Shown here piece by piece: positions 44,580-53,000 of a stretch of DNA of 64,000 bases. Within the stretch, counting starts at the first letter, position 1. Each line of letters begins with the position of its first letter. Source of the DNA: Nocardia sp. BMG111209 (GTDB lineage Bacteria > Actinomycetota > Actinomycetes > Mycobacteriales > Mycobacteriaceae); NCBI RefSeq assembly GCF_000381925.1, contig NZ_KB907307.1, forward strand, positions 1,302,001-1,366,000, in the 5' to 3' direction. A model generated the notes under the pieces. It was not told where the DNA came from. It made no database searches and worked only from the letters and a program-made list of their open reading frames with translations. Both the position numbers and the translations under genes were made by a program.

Positions 44580-46030
44580 GACGCCCACTCCCGAAGAACG
44601 GCGGCGTCTTCGGGTGAGTGTTCCAACAGTTCGAACAAGTGCGTGATCACGCCCTTCTGTCGCTCGCAGAACTCGGACAGCGGTTTGATCCCCAGCAGGT
44701 CCCCCTGCGTCGCGTGGTGATACACAGGGTCCGCGCCGCAGTTGGGCTCGAATACGCACGTCGAGCACTGTGGAGCCGTCTGGGTCAGCGAATCCGCCAC
44801 CGCCGACACCAGCGTGTCGGACAACACCAGATCTCGGTAACCATGCTCACGAACGTTGCCGAGTTCGAAGCTGCGGTCCCCCATTTCGGCGAGCATCCGC
44901 GCCTCGTCCGAGGCGAATACGGTGCCGTCATAGTTGTAGACCAGCGCACCGAGACCGATCCCCGCCGGACTTCTCAGATCGACGTACCCGATGGGCTCAT
45001 CACTCAGCATCCGGCGCAGGATCAGAGCCGAATAGAACTCGGGAAACCGGCGGCCGGACTTGTTGATCTCCAGGATGTAGCGAAGACCGCGCTTCCAGAA
45101 TTCGAGCCATTCTCGGGCATCGTACTTGTGGAACTGTTTGGTCTTGATCGCATGACCGTACGGAGACAACGGCCTCAGGAAGATGCCGTCGAGACCTTGC
45201 GCGAGGTATTCGTCGACGATCTCCTCCACACGATCCAGACTCGCCTCGGTGGTGGTCATCAACGCACCGACCCGGTCCGGGCCGAGCCGCTCTCGAATGC
45301 GCCCGATTCCGGCCACCGCGAGCTCGTAGCTGTTCTGGCCACGACGGGGCCGATTCTTGTTGTGCAGATCGCGCGGCCCGTCCAGTGACGTACTGAGCAG
45401 AACATCGTGCTCAGCGCAGAATTCGAGCACTTCGTCATCCAGGAGCGCCAGGTTCGTCGTGATCACGAATTGCAACTGCTTGCCCAGGGACATCGCCCGC
45501 TCCTCAGCGGTCACGACGATCCACCGGATGAGTTCGAAATTCAGCAGCGGCTCGCCGCCTTGAAACTCGATCTTGATCATCGGCGCCGGCGCGGACAGAG
45601 CGATATCCAGTGCTCTGGACGCCGTGGCTCTGTCCATGTCGTAGCGGACGCGGTCCTTGCTCTGACGCGACACCTGGCAGTACGGGCAGGAGTGCTCGCA
45701 TCGCAGCGTGACGACGAACAGGTGCAATGGCGTGGCGGCGCGCAGGAAGCTCAGGCGGCTACGCAGACGGAGGGCGAGAAGCTGCTGCGGTGCGCGCTGA
45801 TCGGCCGATCCGATGAAGAGCTTCTCGAAAGCCCTTTCATAGAGCCCGTCACCAGGGGTGAGATCGAGCGCGCACAACCGCTCCAGCTCATTTGCCGTCA
45901 TTTCCGCCATGTCGCCGACCATGTTGCCGACGAGGAAGCGGTCTGCACCGAGCCGTTCGAACCTGATGGGCAGGAGTCGCAGCCGGGACGTGTCGGGACG
46001 GAACGAGTCCGCTGAGGCGAAGCCGACCAA
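44576..46030 (-). CDS. hxsB: His-Xaa-Ser system radical SAM maturase HxsB
   Basis: 484 residues. The N-terminal part (LLPIRFERLGADRFLVGNMVGD) matches the peptide-recognition-like start of HxsB. Radical SAM C111, C115, C118 (RCEHSCPYCQ) with GGEP at 158-161; a SPASM domain with C422, C425, C431 and C455. It likely generates a 5'-deoxyadenosyl radical to modify HxsA side chains. TTG 46030 is the only start that preserves the conserved N-terminus and has GGGGGAG 6 bases upstream, overlapping the hxsD stop region. The order and sizes match the described family. Confidence 0.88.
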   Translation of the reverse strand: MVGFASADSFRPDTSRLRLLPIRFERLGADRFLVGNMVGDMAEMTANELERLCALDLTPGDGLYERAFEKLFIGSADQRAPQQLLALRLRSRLSFLRAATPLHLFVVTLRCEHSCPYCQVSRQSKDRVRYDMDRATASRALDIALSAPAPMIKIEFQGGEPLLNFELIRWIVVTAEERAMSLGKQLQFVITTNLALLDDEVLEFCAEHDVLLSTSLDGPRDLHNKNRPRRGQNSYELAVAGIGRIRERLGPDRVGALMTTTEASLDRVEEIVDEYLAQGLDGIFLRPLSPYGHAIKTKQFHKYDAREWLEFWKRGLRYILEINKSGRRFPEFYSALILRRMLSDEPIGYVDLRSPAGIGLGALVYNYDGTVFASDEARMLAEMGDRSFELGNVREHGYRDLVLSDTLVSAVADSLTQTAPQCSTCVFEPNCGADPVYHHATQGDLLGIKPLSEFCERQKGVITHLFELLEHSPEDAAVLREWAS

Positions 46031-46033
46031 CGG

Positions 46034-46330
46034 TCACTCCCCCTCGGCGAGCGATCCGAATGCCAACGCGACGATGACATCGCGAAAACGGCCGGTCTCG
46101 CGACCGACCTTCTCGCGCAAGTTCTCGTCCGTCACGAGATTCAGGAAATGAGTGCGCAACTCCTCGCCCCGAAGCTGTGACTGCGTTGGTGAGAGCCGAC
46201 AGACGTATCGCCCGTCCGCTTCATCGATCTGGCATGCCGCCTGCCCGATCAAACGGTAAGCGGCCTCCCGCAGCGCGTCGAGCGACTGCACCGACCTGCT
46301 GAAGTCGACAACCAAATCAGACACTGACAT
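46034..46330 (-). CDS. hxsD: His-Xaa-Ser system protein HxsD
   Basis: 98 residues. Small helical and strand protein of unknown role that accompanies HxsB and HxsC; here it has YRLIGQAACQIDEADGRYVCRLSP followed by an ELRTHFLNLVTDENLREKVG stretch typical of HxsD. It may present the precursor to the maturases. ATG 46330 is preferred to GTG 46333. It ends 3 bases before hxsB and follows hxsA by 79 bases. Confidence 0.82.
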   Translation of the reverse strand: MSVSDLVVDFSRSVQSLDALREAAYRLIGQAACQIDEADGRYVCRLSPTQSQLRGEELRTHFLNLVTDENLREKVGRETGRFRDVIVALAFGSLAEGE

Positions 46331-46409
46331 CACTCGATCCCATCACAGAACGCGGAACCCGCACTCGCCGAGAGCATCTGACATATTCGAAGGCAACTGC
46401 ACTGATCGG

Positions 46410-46976
46410 TCACCGAGGGGGCACCGCAGTCGTGTCGACCGCCGGACACAGGTCCAATGCTCGCTGGGCAAGATCCTCGGCCTCGGTCGCAGCGAGGCCG
46501 TAGACCTCTTGCAGCGCGCTCGCGATCTCATTCAGGCCGAGGCCCCCCTTTGCCATCGTGCACGCCAGAGAGAACGGATCGGAGCTGGTCGGTGGGGTCG
46601 TGGTAGGCGGCGGAGCGGCCGGTGGGGTCGTGGCAGGCGGTGGAATGTAGCCCGGCGTCGGCACATTCGGTCCGCCGAGCCCCGGACTGGAAGACGCATG
46701 AGATGCATGAGACGAATGGGATGAATGAGACGAATGAGAACCATGCTGCGCGAACAGCCTGCCATCGCTGGCGCGATACGTCGTGAAGCTCATCAACTCG
46801 AGGTCGTCCGGCAAGGCAACCCGAGGCTCCGGCCGAGCCCCCTCCTGTTCCGCCGTGACGCGAGGTTCGTCCGTTCCCGTCGAGACGGACGACTCCGCGA
46901 CTGCCTGTGCGGCCGTGGGGATCGCGAGGGCGGCGAGGGCCGCCGTCAGACTCACGATCTTCGGCGTCTCACGCAT
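46410..46976 (-). CDS. hxsA: His-Xaa-Ser repeat precursor protein HxsA
   Basis: 188 residues. Residues 6-27 look like a secretion signal (hydrophobic, Ala-rich, ending AAQA). Six unbroken HxS triplets at 78-95 (HGS, HSS x3, HAS x2) are the expected modification targets. A Pro/Thr linker (105-132) and a small C-terminal domain with C139 and C177, likely a disulphide pair, follow. ATG 46976 has GGAGG 5 bases upstream. The order A-D-B-C on one strand with short gaps shows it is first in the operon. The repeat number is modest compared with longer HxS arrays in other bacteria. Confidence 0.88.
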   Translation of the reverse strand: MRETPKIVSLTAALAALAIPTAAQAVAESSVSTGTDEPRVTAEQEGARPEPRVALPDDLELMSFTTYRASDGRLFAQHGSHSSHSSHSSHASHASSSPGLGGPNVPTPGYIPPPATTPPAAPPPTTTPPTSSDPFSLACTMAKGGLGLNEIASALQEVYGLAATEAEDLAQRALDLCPAVDTTAVPPR

Positions 46977-47465
46977 TCGTACCTCCCGTAATCGAACCCG
47001 AGTCGACCACAGCGAACGAAATGCCCGTGCGTTCCAACGTCACTCCCCTCCACGAGCTTCGAACTTGTTACCGCAACTAGTATCTCGCCCGCCACCGGAC
47101 CGTTACACGTCGAAGCCCCACGCGCCCGCCACAGCTACTACCAGCGACGAACCGAATCACACCGCGATCCGGAAGTCCGGCTCGAACTCCTCGCCAGCTT
47201 GGCAGCTACGCAATCCCGGGCAGGAGAGCCCACCCGCCACTCCCTCGGCCCGAGTCGCATTGATCCGTCGCGATTCGCCCGGCCGTGAATCCGGGATCCG
47301 AACTCGTGCGGCTCCGCATGACCTGGAACCGTCGAACACTTCGGGAGGTGTTGGCGCAGAAGGTGATCGGTGGTCCCGATGGTAACCGACTCCGTCGTTC
47401 GGTCATACTGGGCTCGATACGGAAAGTGCCCGGCGGCAAGCGAATCACAGCCCGGAACGGCGATA
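46977..47465. other. Intergenic region between hxsA and the GNAT-like gene
   Basis: About 490 bases, lower in GC than most of the window. The part near 47040-47100 must hold the hxsA promoter; the rest should carry the divergent promoter. Several short frames cross 47140-47480 on both strands, and the one ending at 47157 on the minus strand has fair third-position GC near its end, but none has a recognisable family. No tRNA or repeat is seen. Confidence 0.35.
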
Positions 47466-48059
47466 ATGCACATCGAGCGAGCGATCCCGGACCGGCCATG
47501 GTGGGTCGGCGCAGGCGGCGACCTTCTCAGAGCGGCCTGCGGCAGCGGCTACATTTCCGATGACGAGTTGAGATCCATTGCCGCCGATAACAACTCGGCA
47601 ATATTCCTAGCCCACGAGACCTCGGGCCTACTCGGTATCTCCCTGGTCGCGGTCGCAGATGCGGGAGTTCGCGCCCAATTGACTCGCTCGCTCGCCGCGT
47701 TGGGGATCGCCGAGGACCTGACAGGCGACGAGACGGTCGGCTGGCTGCGGGCAGGAGTCGTCGCTCCGGCTGCCCGTGGACGAGGTATCGGCGACCGCGG
47801 AGTGAAAGCCGGACTGGACTTCCTCGGGCAGAAGCGATGCCGAACCGCCTATGCGGTCTCCTGGATATCCGGACTTGGTCAACAATCCGATGGTCTGTTG
47901 GCCCGCAACGGATTCGGCGCGTTGGGTGTCATCCCCGACTACTGGTCCGGCGTGCTCGACTACCAGGGCGACTGCGCGGTCTGCGGCAAGCCCTGCCACT
48001 GCGCTGCGATCGTGATGCGGCGAAACATCAACGTAGAGATCAGCGTACCCGACGATTGA
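47466..48059 (+). CDS. GNAT-like acetyltransferase with Cys-rich tail
   Basis: 197 residues. Motif A-like VVAPAARGRGIGDRGVKAGLDFL (about residues 102-125) contains the R-G-R-G-I-G acetyl-CoA loop. The C-terminus has CAVCGKPCHC, four Cys in a short stretch that may bind zinc or a cluster. It is divergent from hxsA across about 490 bases and upstream of the ESX cassette. Whether it modifies the Hxs product or is independent is unknown. ATG 47466 has only a weak upstream site; longer in-frame alternatives exist. Confidence 0.6.
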   Translation: MHIERAIPDRPWWVGAGGDLLRAACGSGYISDDELRSIAADNNSAIFLAHETSGLLGISLVAVADAGVRAQLTRSLAALGIAEDLTGDETVGWLRAGVVAPAARGRGIGDRGVKAGLDFLGQKRCRTAYAVSWISGLGQQSDGLLARNGFGALGVIPDYWSGVLDYQGDCAVCGKPCHCAAIVMRRNINVEISVPDD

Positions 48060-48213
48060 CGAGACTCCCTGCTGCGTGTACGGCCGGCGACACCAATGGC
48101 GCGGACTCGAGCACAGTCCCGTTTCCGTGTGTTCATGTTGGCGCAACCACGGATTGGCGGTCGGCTGGCATTGTCGGTACAACCAGACTCCAGTCCGGAT
48201 GGGGGTGCCGATC

Positions 48214-48519
48214 ATGGCCGACAAGGTCGAGGTAGATCCCGAGCAGTTGCGCTCGGCAGCCGGTTCGACCACTGATGTGCAGACCGCCATCGACACGGTG
48301 ATCAGCACTCTCACAGCGGCATTGGCGGGTCGTGGCGCACCCTGGGGCAACGATTCGCTGGGTCGTCGGCTCGCGAGTCAGTACGAGCCCGCCAAGCAGG
48401 CCCTGATCGACGGTGCGGGAACGTTCTCCGGCACGTTCCAGGGTCTTGCGACCGGACAGATCGATGCGGCCGACCAGATGGAGCGGACCGACATCATCAG
48501 CGGCGATGGATTCCGGTGA
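48214..48519 (+). CDS. WXG100-like ESX substrate protein
   Basis: 101 residues, no signal peptide. Two predicted helices flank the turn APWGND, a W-G type motif, and VDPEQLRSAAGSTTDVQTAID resembles the first helix of WXG100 proteins. Such proteins pair with larger ESX effectors for type VII secretion. ATG 48214 has GGGGGTG 6 bases upstream; ATG 48199 is possible. It is 25 bases before the YbaB-like gene and heads a three-gene cassette. ESX core genes are not in the window. Confidence 0.75.
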   Translation: MADKVEVDPEQLRSAAGSTTDVQTAIDTVISTLTAALAGRGAPWGNDSLGRRLASQYEPAKQALIDGAGTFSGTFQGLATGQIDAADQMERTDIISGDGFR

Positions 48520-48544
48520 GTCGGCAACGGGGTTCGGAACAGCC

Positions 48545-49057
48545 ATGACGAAAAAGCCCACTGTCGAGGAGTTGGCGGATCTGGTCGACCAGGCACACGA
48601 ACAGATGCGCATGGTCGCCGAGATACGCCGTACCCGAACCGAATTGACCGCGACCGGGTCGGTGCGCCACGGCATGGTGACGGTGACGGTGAACTCGGAC
48701 GGCACTGTGATCGAGACCCGGTTCGCCGACGACATCGATGATCTCGAATACGCCGACATCGCCCGCGCGGTGACCGAGGCCGCGCAACGGGCCACCGCCG
48801 AGCTGGCCCGCAAGAATCAGGAACTGATCGCCCCGTTGCAACAGCATCGGACGCGCATGCCGAAGCTGAGCGATATGATCGACGGCCTGCCGGATTTCCG
48901 CGCAGAGCTGGGTGAGCCGCCGAAAGTGTCTGTGGCGCCGCCGAATTCGCCGACACGAAACCGTGGGGTCGCGGCGGATGCGTCGCCGTCCACCGGTGCC
49001 GAGACCTACGACCGCGAGAATCGGCGTGGAGGTTTCGTCACCGATTCCAGTTGGTGA
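48545..49057 (+). CDS. YbaB/EbfC-family protein in an ESX cassette
   Basis: 170 residues. ELTATGSVRHGMVTVTVNSDGTVIETRFADD with following helices fits the YbaB/EbfC fold. Classical members bind DNA; versions in actinobacterial ESX/toxin cassettes more likely serve as a chaperone-like partner. The last 50 residues are a loose polar tail. ATG 48545 has no clear ribosome-binding site, so coupling to the previous gene is possible. The giant gene starts 12 bases after its stop. Confidence 0.75.
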   Translation: MTKKPTVEELADLVDQAHEQMRMVAEIRRTRTELTATGSVRHGMVTVTVNSDGTVIETRFADDIDDLEYADIARAVTEAAQRATAELARKNQELIAPLQQHRTRMPKLSDMIDGLPDFRAELGEPPKVSVAPPNSPTRNRGVAADASPSTGAETYDRENRRGGFVTDSSW

Positions 49058-49069
49058 TCGGGTAACCCT

Positions 49070-50080
49070 ATGCTGGAATTCCCTGAGTCGCTGGCGTGGC
49101 TCGGGTGGCTCACCGGGATGGAATGGCCCGAGGGCAACGAGGACGAAGTGTGGGGCGCGGGCGGGGATTGGCATACCGCCACCGCGAGCCTCCGCGAAAT
49201 TCTGCCGCAGATCGATGCCGCCAAACGGGCCGCGCTGGACGCCTACTCGGCGGGTGACGGGCGCGAGGCCATCGGGAATGCCTTCGACGAGACGATAACC
49301 GGAGCGCCCGCGACCGGTGGGCAGGGTCTCGACGACCTGATCACCGAGTTCGGCAAGGTGGCGGGTTCGCTCGACGACGCCGGCACGCAGATCCAGTACA
49401 CGAAGATGATGTTCTACTCGATGCTGTCGATGCTGGCGGCCGAGATTGCCGCGGCTTGGCTGTTCCCGCCGACGGCCCCGGAGGCTGAAGGGGTCATCAT
49501 CGGCTGGGGCCGGGTGATCATGCGCATCATCTCCCACGAGGCCGAAGCGGCGATGGTGCGGTTGGCCGGCCGGATGGCGGAAAGCCGCCTCGCGAAGTTC
49601 CTGATCATGCATGTGGCCGTCAACGCGCTGATGGGTGGCGTGCAGGATGCCGGAATCCAGGCCATCCAGGTGGCGGAGGGGCGTCGCGCCGGTATCGACT
49701 GGGGTGAGGCCGGAACCACGGCCCTCGCGCTCGGCGTCGGCGGTGCGCTCGGTGGCCCGTTCGGCGAGGCACTGGGTAAGCGGTTCGGCCGTGTGGTCAC
49801 CGGCGATCTCGGCGAGGCGCTCGGACGTCGGGGACCCGCACCGATGGCGCAATTCGGGATCGGTGCGGGCAGCGGCATGCTGACGATGGCGGGCATGGTC
49901 GGCACCGGGGTGGCCGTCCAATTCGGCAAGGATTGGAGCAAGGACGGTTTCGGCGCGGCGTGGTCGAATCTCGAACACACCCAGTTCGATCCGCGGCTGC
50001 TCGTCGGCGGGGCGCTCGCCGGCGGGGTGGGCGGGCTGAACCGTTCGATCGCGCACGACTTCCGCCTCGGCCGGCAGTTT
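49070..50080 (+). other. CpnT-like WXG100/channel N-terminal domain of the giant protein
   Basis: Residues 1-337. LAWLGWLTGMEWPEG and VWGAGGDWHTA start it; a hydrophobic segment around residues 113-150 (MFYSMLSMLAAEIAAAWLF) and Gly/Ala-rich helices (LALGVGGALGGPFGEALGKRFG) follow. This is the layout of the outer-membrane-channel-type N-terminus of Mycobacterium tuberculosis CpnT and its relatives. It should target the protein to an ESX secretion system. Confidence 0.75.
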
Positions 50081-53000
50081 TCGACCGGCGACGGAGTCAG
50101 AATCGGTTCTCTCCCTTCGGATCTGCCCGGAGGAATGGACGGCAGTACCGATCCGGTGACTGCCGCCGGTGGCGATTCTCCTGCCTCGCCGGTCGGCGGT
50201 GGGACACGGGCCCGACCGTCGATCTCGGATCCGGGTGGGCAGCCGGTCGCCGGTGCATCCGCAGATCGAACATATTCCGGCGCAACGGATCACGACACAG
50301 CGACGAACTCGGCGAACCCACCGGCGGCTGTGGTCGAGGGCAGAGCAGGCTCCGGCGCCGGGGAACCCGATGTGCCGGTGCGTGATTCGTCACTCGCGGC
50401 TGCGCAGCAGACATCGGCCTCCGGGTTCCCGGCGACAGCGGACAGTGGCGGGCACGCGCCGGTCGCCTCGTCCGGCGAGGTAGCCGACCACGCCAGTGCG
50501 CAGTCGGTCGCGGCACCTGCCGAGTCCGCCGCACCCATCGGAACCCATGACGCCGCAACGCAATCCGCGCCGAGCCCATCGCAGCCCGGCTCGGCCGGCG
50601 GTGCGACCGCCGCACCGGCGAACTCTGCGTCCGCCCCGACCGGCGCGGTGGCGGGTACCGCGCCGCCCGAGGCGCGGGGCGTATCTTCTCCGGCGTCCGG
50701 CGCGAGCGACGTTCGCCAGGCGCCTCGTGGCGACGCAGTGGATTTCCGTACCGGCACAACGGATTCGCGTGGCGAGGCCGGACCGCGGCCCGCCGCGGAC
50801 GGCCGGGCGAACGGCAGCGTGGATACCGCCGGTGGACGCAGCAGCACCGGTGACACCGGCCGAGCCGGGGCCGCCGCGGGCGGTCGATCGGGATCCGCGG
50901 CCACCGACGGCGGATCACGCGTGCAGGCGCGCGCCGCCGAGGCCCCGCGAGCGGCCGATCGCGCGGGGGCCGGTGATCCGCGACGGAGCGCCGGGCCTGC
51001 CACGGAGCCCGGCCCCGAGGCGGGTGCTCGATCCGCCGCCGACCCGGCGACCGGGTTCGGGGTGGAACCGGGATCGCCGGAGGAGGGTAGCGCGCACGTC
51101 GCCGATCGTTCACCGGAACTCGATGCGGACGTCGTGGATCTCGCCGCCGATCCCGTGGGCGGCGCCGAGAGAATGTCGGAAGACGCTGCCGCGGGCCGTG
51201 ATTCGGTGGAAGAACCACGCGAGCAATCGCGATCTGCGGGAGAACCTCCCGGGGAAAGCGAAGAGGTCGTCGCCAGCGCAGCCCGGGAAGGCGACAGCGC
51301 GCCCGGTGCCCACACCGACCAGCGCGAGCCACTGCCCGCCGCTGCGGCGAGAGAATCCGGCGATGCCGGAGAGCGGCCGGGCGCTCGCAACGACGACACG
51401 AACAATCGTGCGCAGGACCCCAACGCTCGCGAAGGGGGGCAAGGTGACCGCGGACAGCCCCCCAACGCTCGGGATGGGGAACCGGGTGACCGTGCGCAGG
51501 ACCTCAGGGCTCGCGACGGGCGGCCGGGTGACCATGTGCAGCGGCCCAGCGCTCGGGATGGGGAGCCGGGTGACCATGTGCAGCGCCCCAGCACTCGCGA
51601 CGGGGAACCGGGTGACCGTGCGCAGCACCCCAGCACCCGGGACGGGCGGCTGGGTGACCGTGGGCAGCAGGCCAGCGCTCGCGATGGGGAGCCGGGTGAC
51701 CGTGCGCAGCCCCCCAACGCTCGGGACAGGGGGCTGGGTGATCGTGGGGAACGGCCCGGGAGTCGTGTCGACGCTGGTGGACGGCGCGACGCGGATTCCG
51801 GTGCCGAGAGGGCGGTCGAAGACTCTGCCCGGCAATCGAATTTGTCGAACCCGGGGCCAGCGCGCCGCGATCGGGCCGTGGCGGATCCACGCCGGGCCGG
51901 ACTTTCCGCCGAGGCCGATGCGGCCGGTCGTCAACTGCACAGTGCGGCCGACCCGAGGGTCGTCAGCGGGGGTGCTGACAGGGACGTGCAGCCGGTTGCC
52001 GGGGCCGATCGGCCGGACGGTGAGGCCGCCCGGGACAGGCAGGCCGGTTTGGACGGGGAGGCTACCCGGGGCAGTGAGGCCGCTCAGAACGGGGAGGCCG
52101 CCGCCCGCGACGGGAACGCCGGTTCGGACGGCGAGAACGACCGGAGCAGGGAGACCGGCGCCGATCAGGGCGCCTGGCGGCATGATGACGCGAAAAGTAC
52201 TCCCCCCGAACATGATTCCGGTTCGGACCGGGAGCATCCCGAGGCTCCCGGACCAGAGCGCGCGGGACACCGGCACCCGGACGATCCCGGCGCGGAGCCG
52301 GTGGTCTTCCCGCCGTTGGCGGATCCGGGTGCGCAGCCGCACGCGCGCGCACCGCGGGCTCGGACAGGAGCCGACGGCAGCACCGATCCGGCCGCCGAGC
52401 GCTCGGCCACTCCGGTCGAGTCGCGCCGTCCGAACGTGCAGGGCAACCGGGCGCGCTGCGCCGAGTTGAGCCTGCGCTTGCTGGCGAAGCTCGGCATGAA
52501 CGTGCACCCGCCGGAGCGACCGGTCGGCCTCGACGGTATGAGCCCCCGCGAGGTGGAGATCAGCGCGGGCGGTCCGCTGCGGAAGTTCCGCAACTTCGAT
52601 CGGCTCGTCCGCATGCTGCGCCGCCCGGGTTCGGCTGCCTTGGTGGTCGTCGAGTTCCGCAGTCCCGTAAACGAATACGGCGTCGGCGGGCATGCCTTCG
52701 TACTGCGAAACGACGATGGCAGGATTGTCCTCGAGGATCCGGCCACCGGCCGTGCCTACGATTATCCGGACGGCTTGCCGGCCGACATCGGACAGATCAA
52801 GGCGGTCGTCTTCACGCCTGACGGGCGAGCGCACTTCGCGGACCAGCTGTGGCGCGGCGGTGTCGCGCCCGCCGGCGCGGAGGCGGCCGACTCCGATCGC
52901 CCCCGCTCACTCGCGGAGGTGTCACTCGATGACCCGAACCATCACCCCACCTCCCCGGATGTCGCCGAGCGCCTGGAGACCGCCCGGCAGACGGCCGGTC

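Noticed and set aside
46680..46745. His/Ser run as random low-complexity sequence
   Set aside because: The exact HxS periodicity, signal-like N-terminus and linked hxsD, hxsB and hxsC genes identify it as the HxsA repeat.
51422..51757. Possible minisatellite or replication iteron array
   Set aside because: The 42-base units encode a conserved 14-residue peptide within a long open frame; no replication gene is near.
50496..52469. 657-codon plus-strand frame, and 54024-54758
   Set aside because: Other phases of the giant gene. Their proteins are Arg- and Pro-rich and lack domains, whereas the phase from 49070 runs through with motifs.
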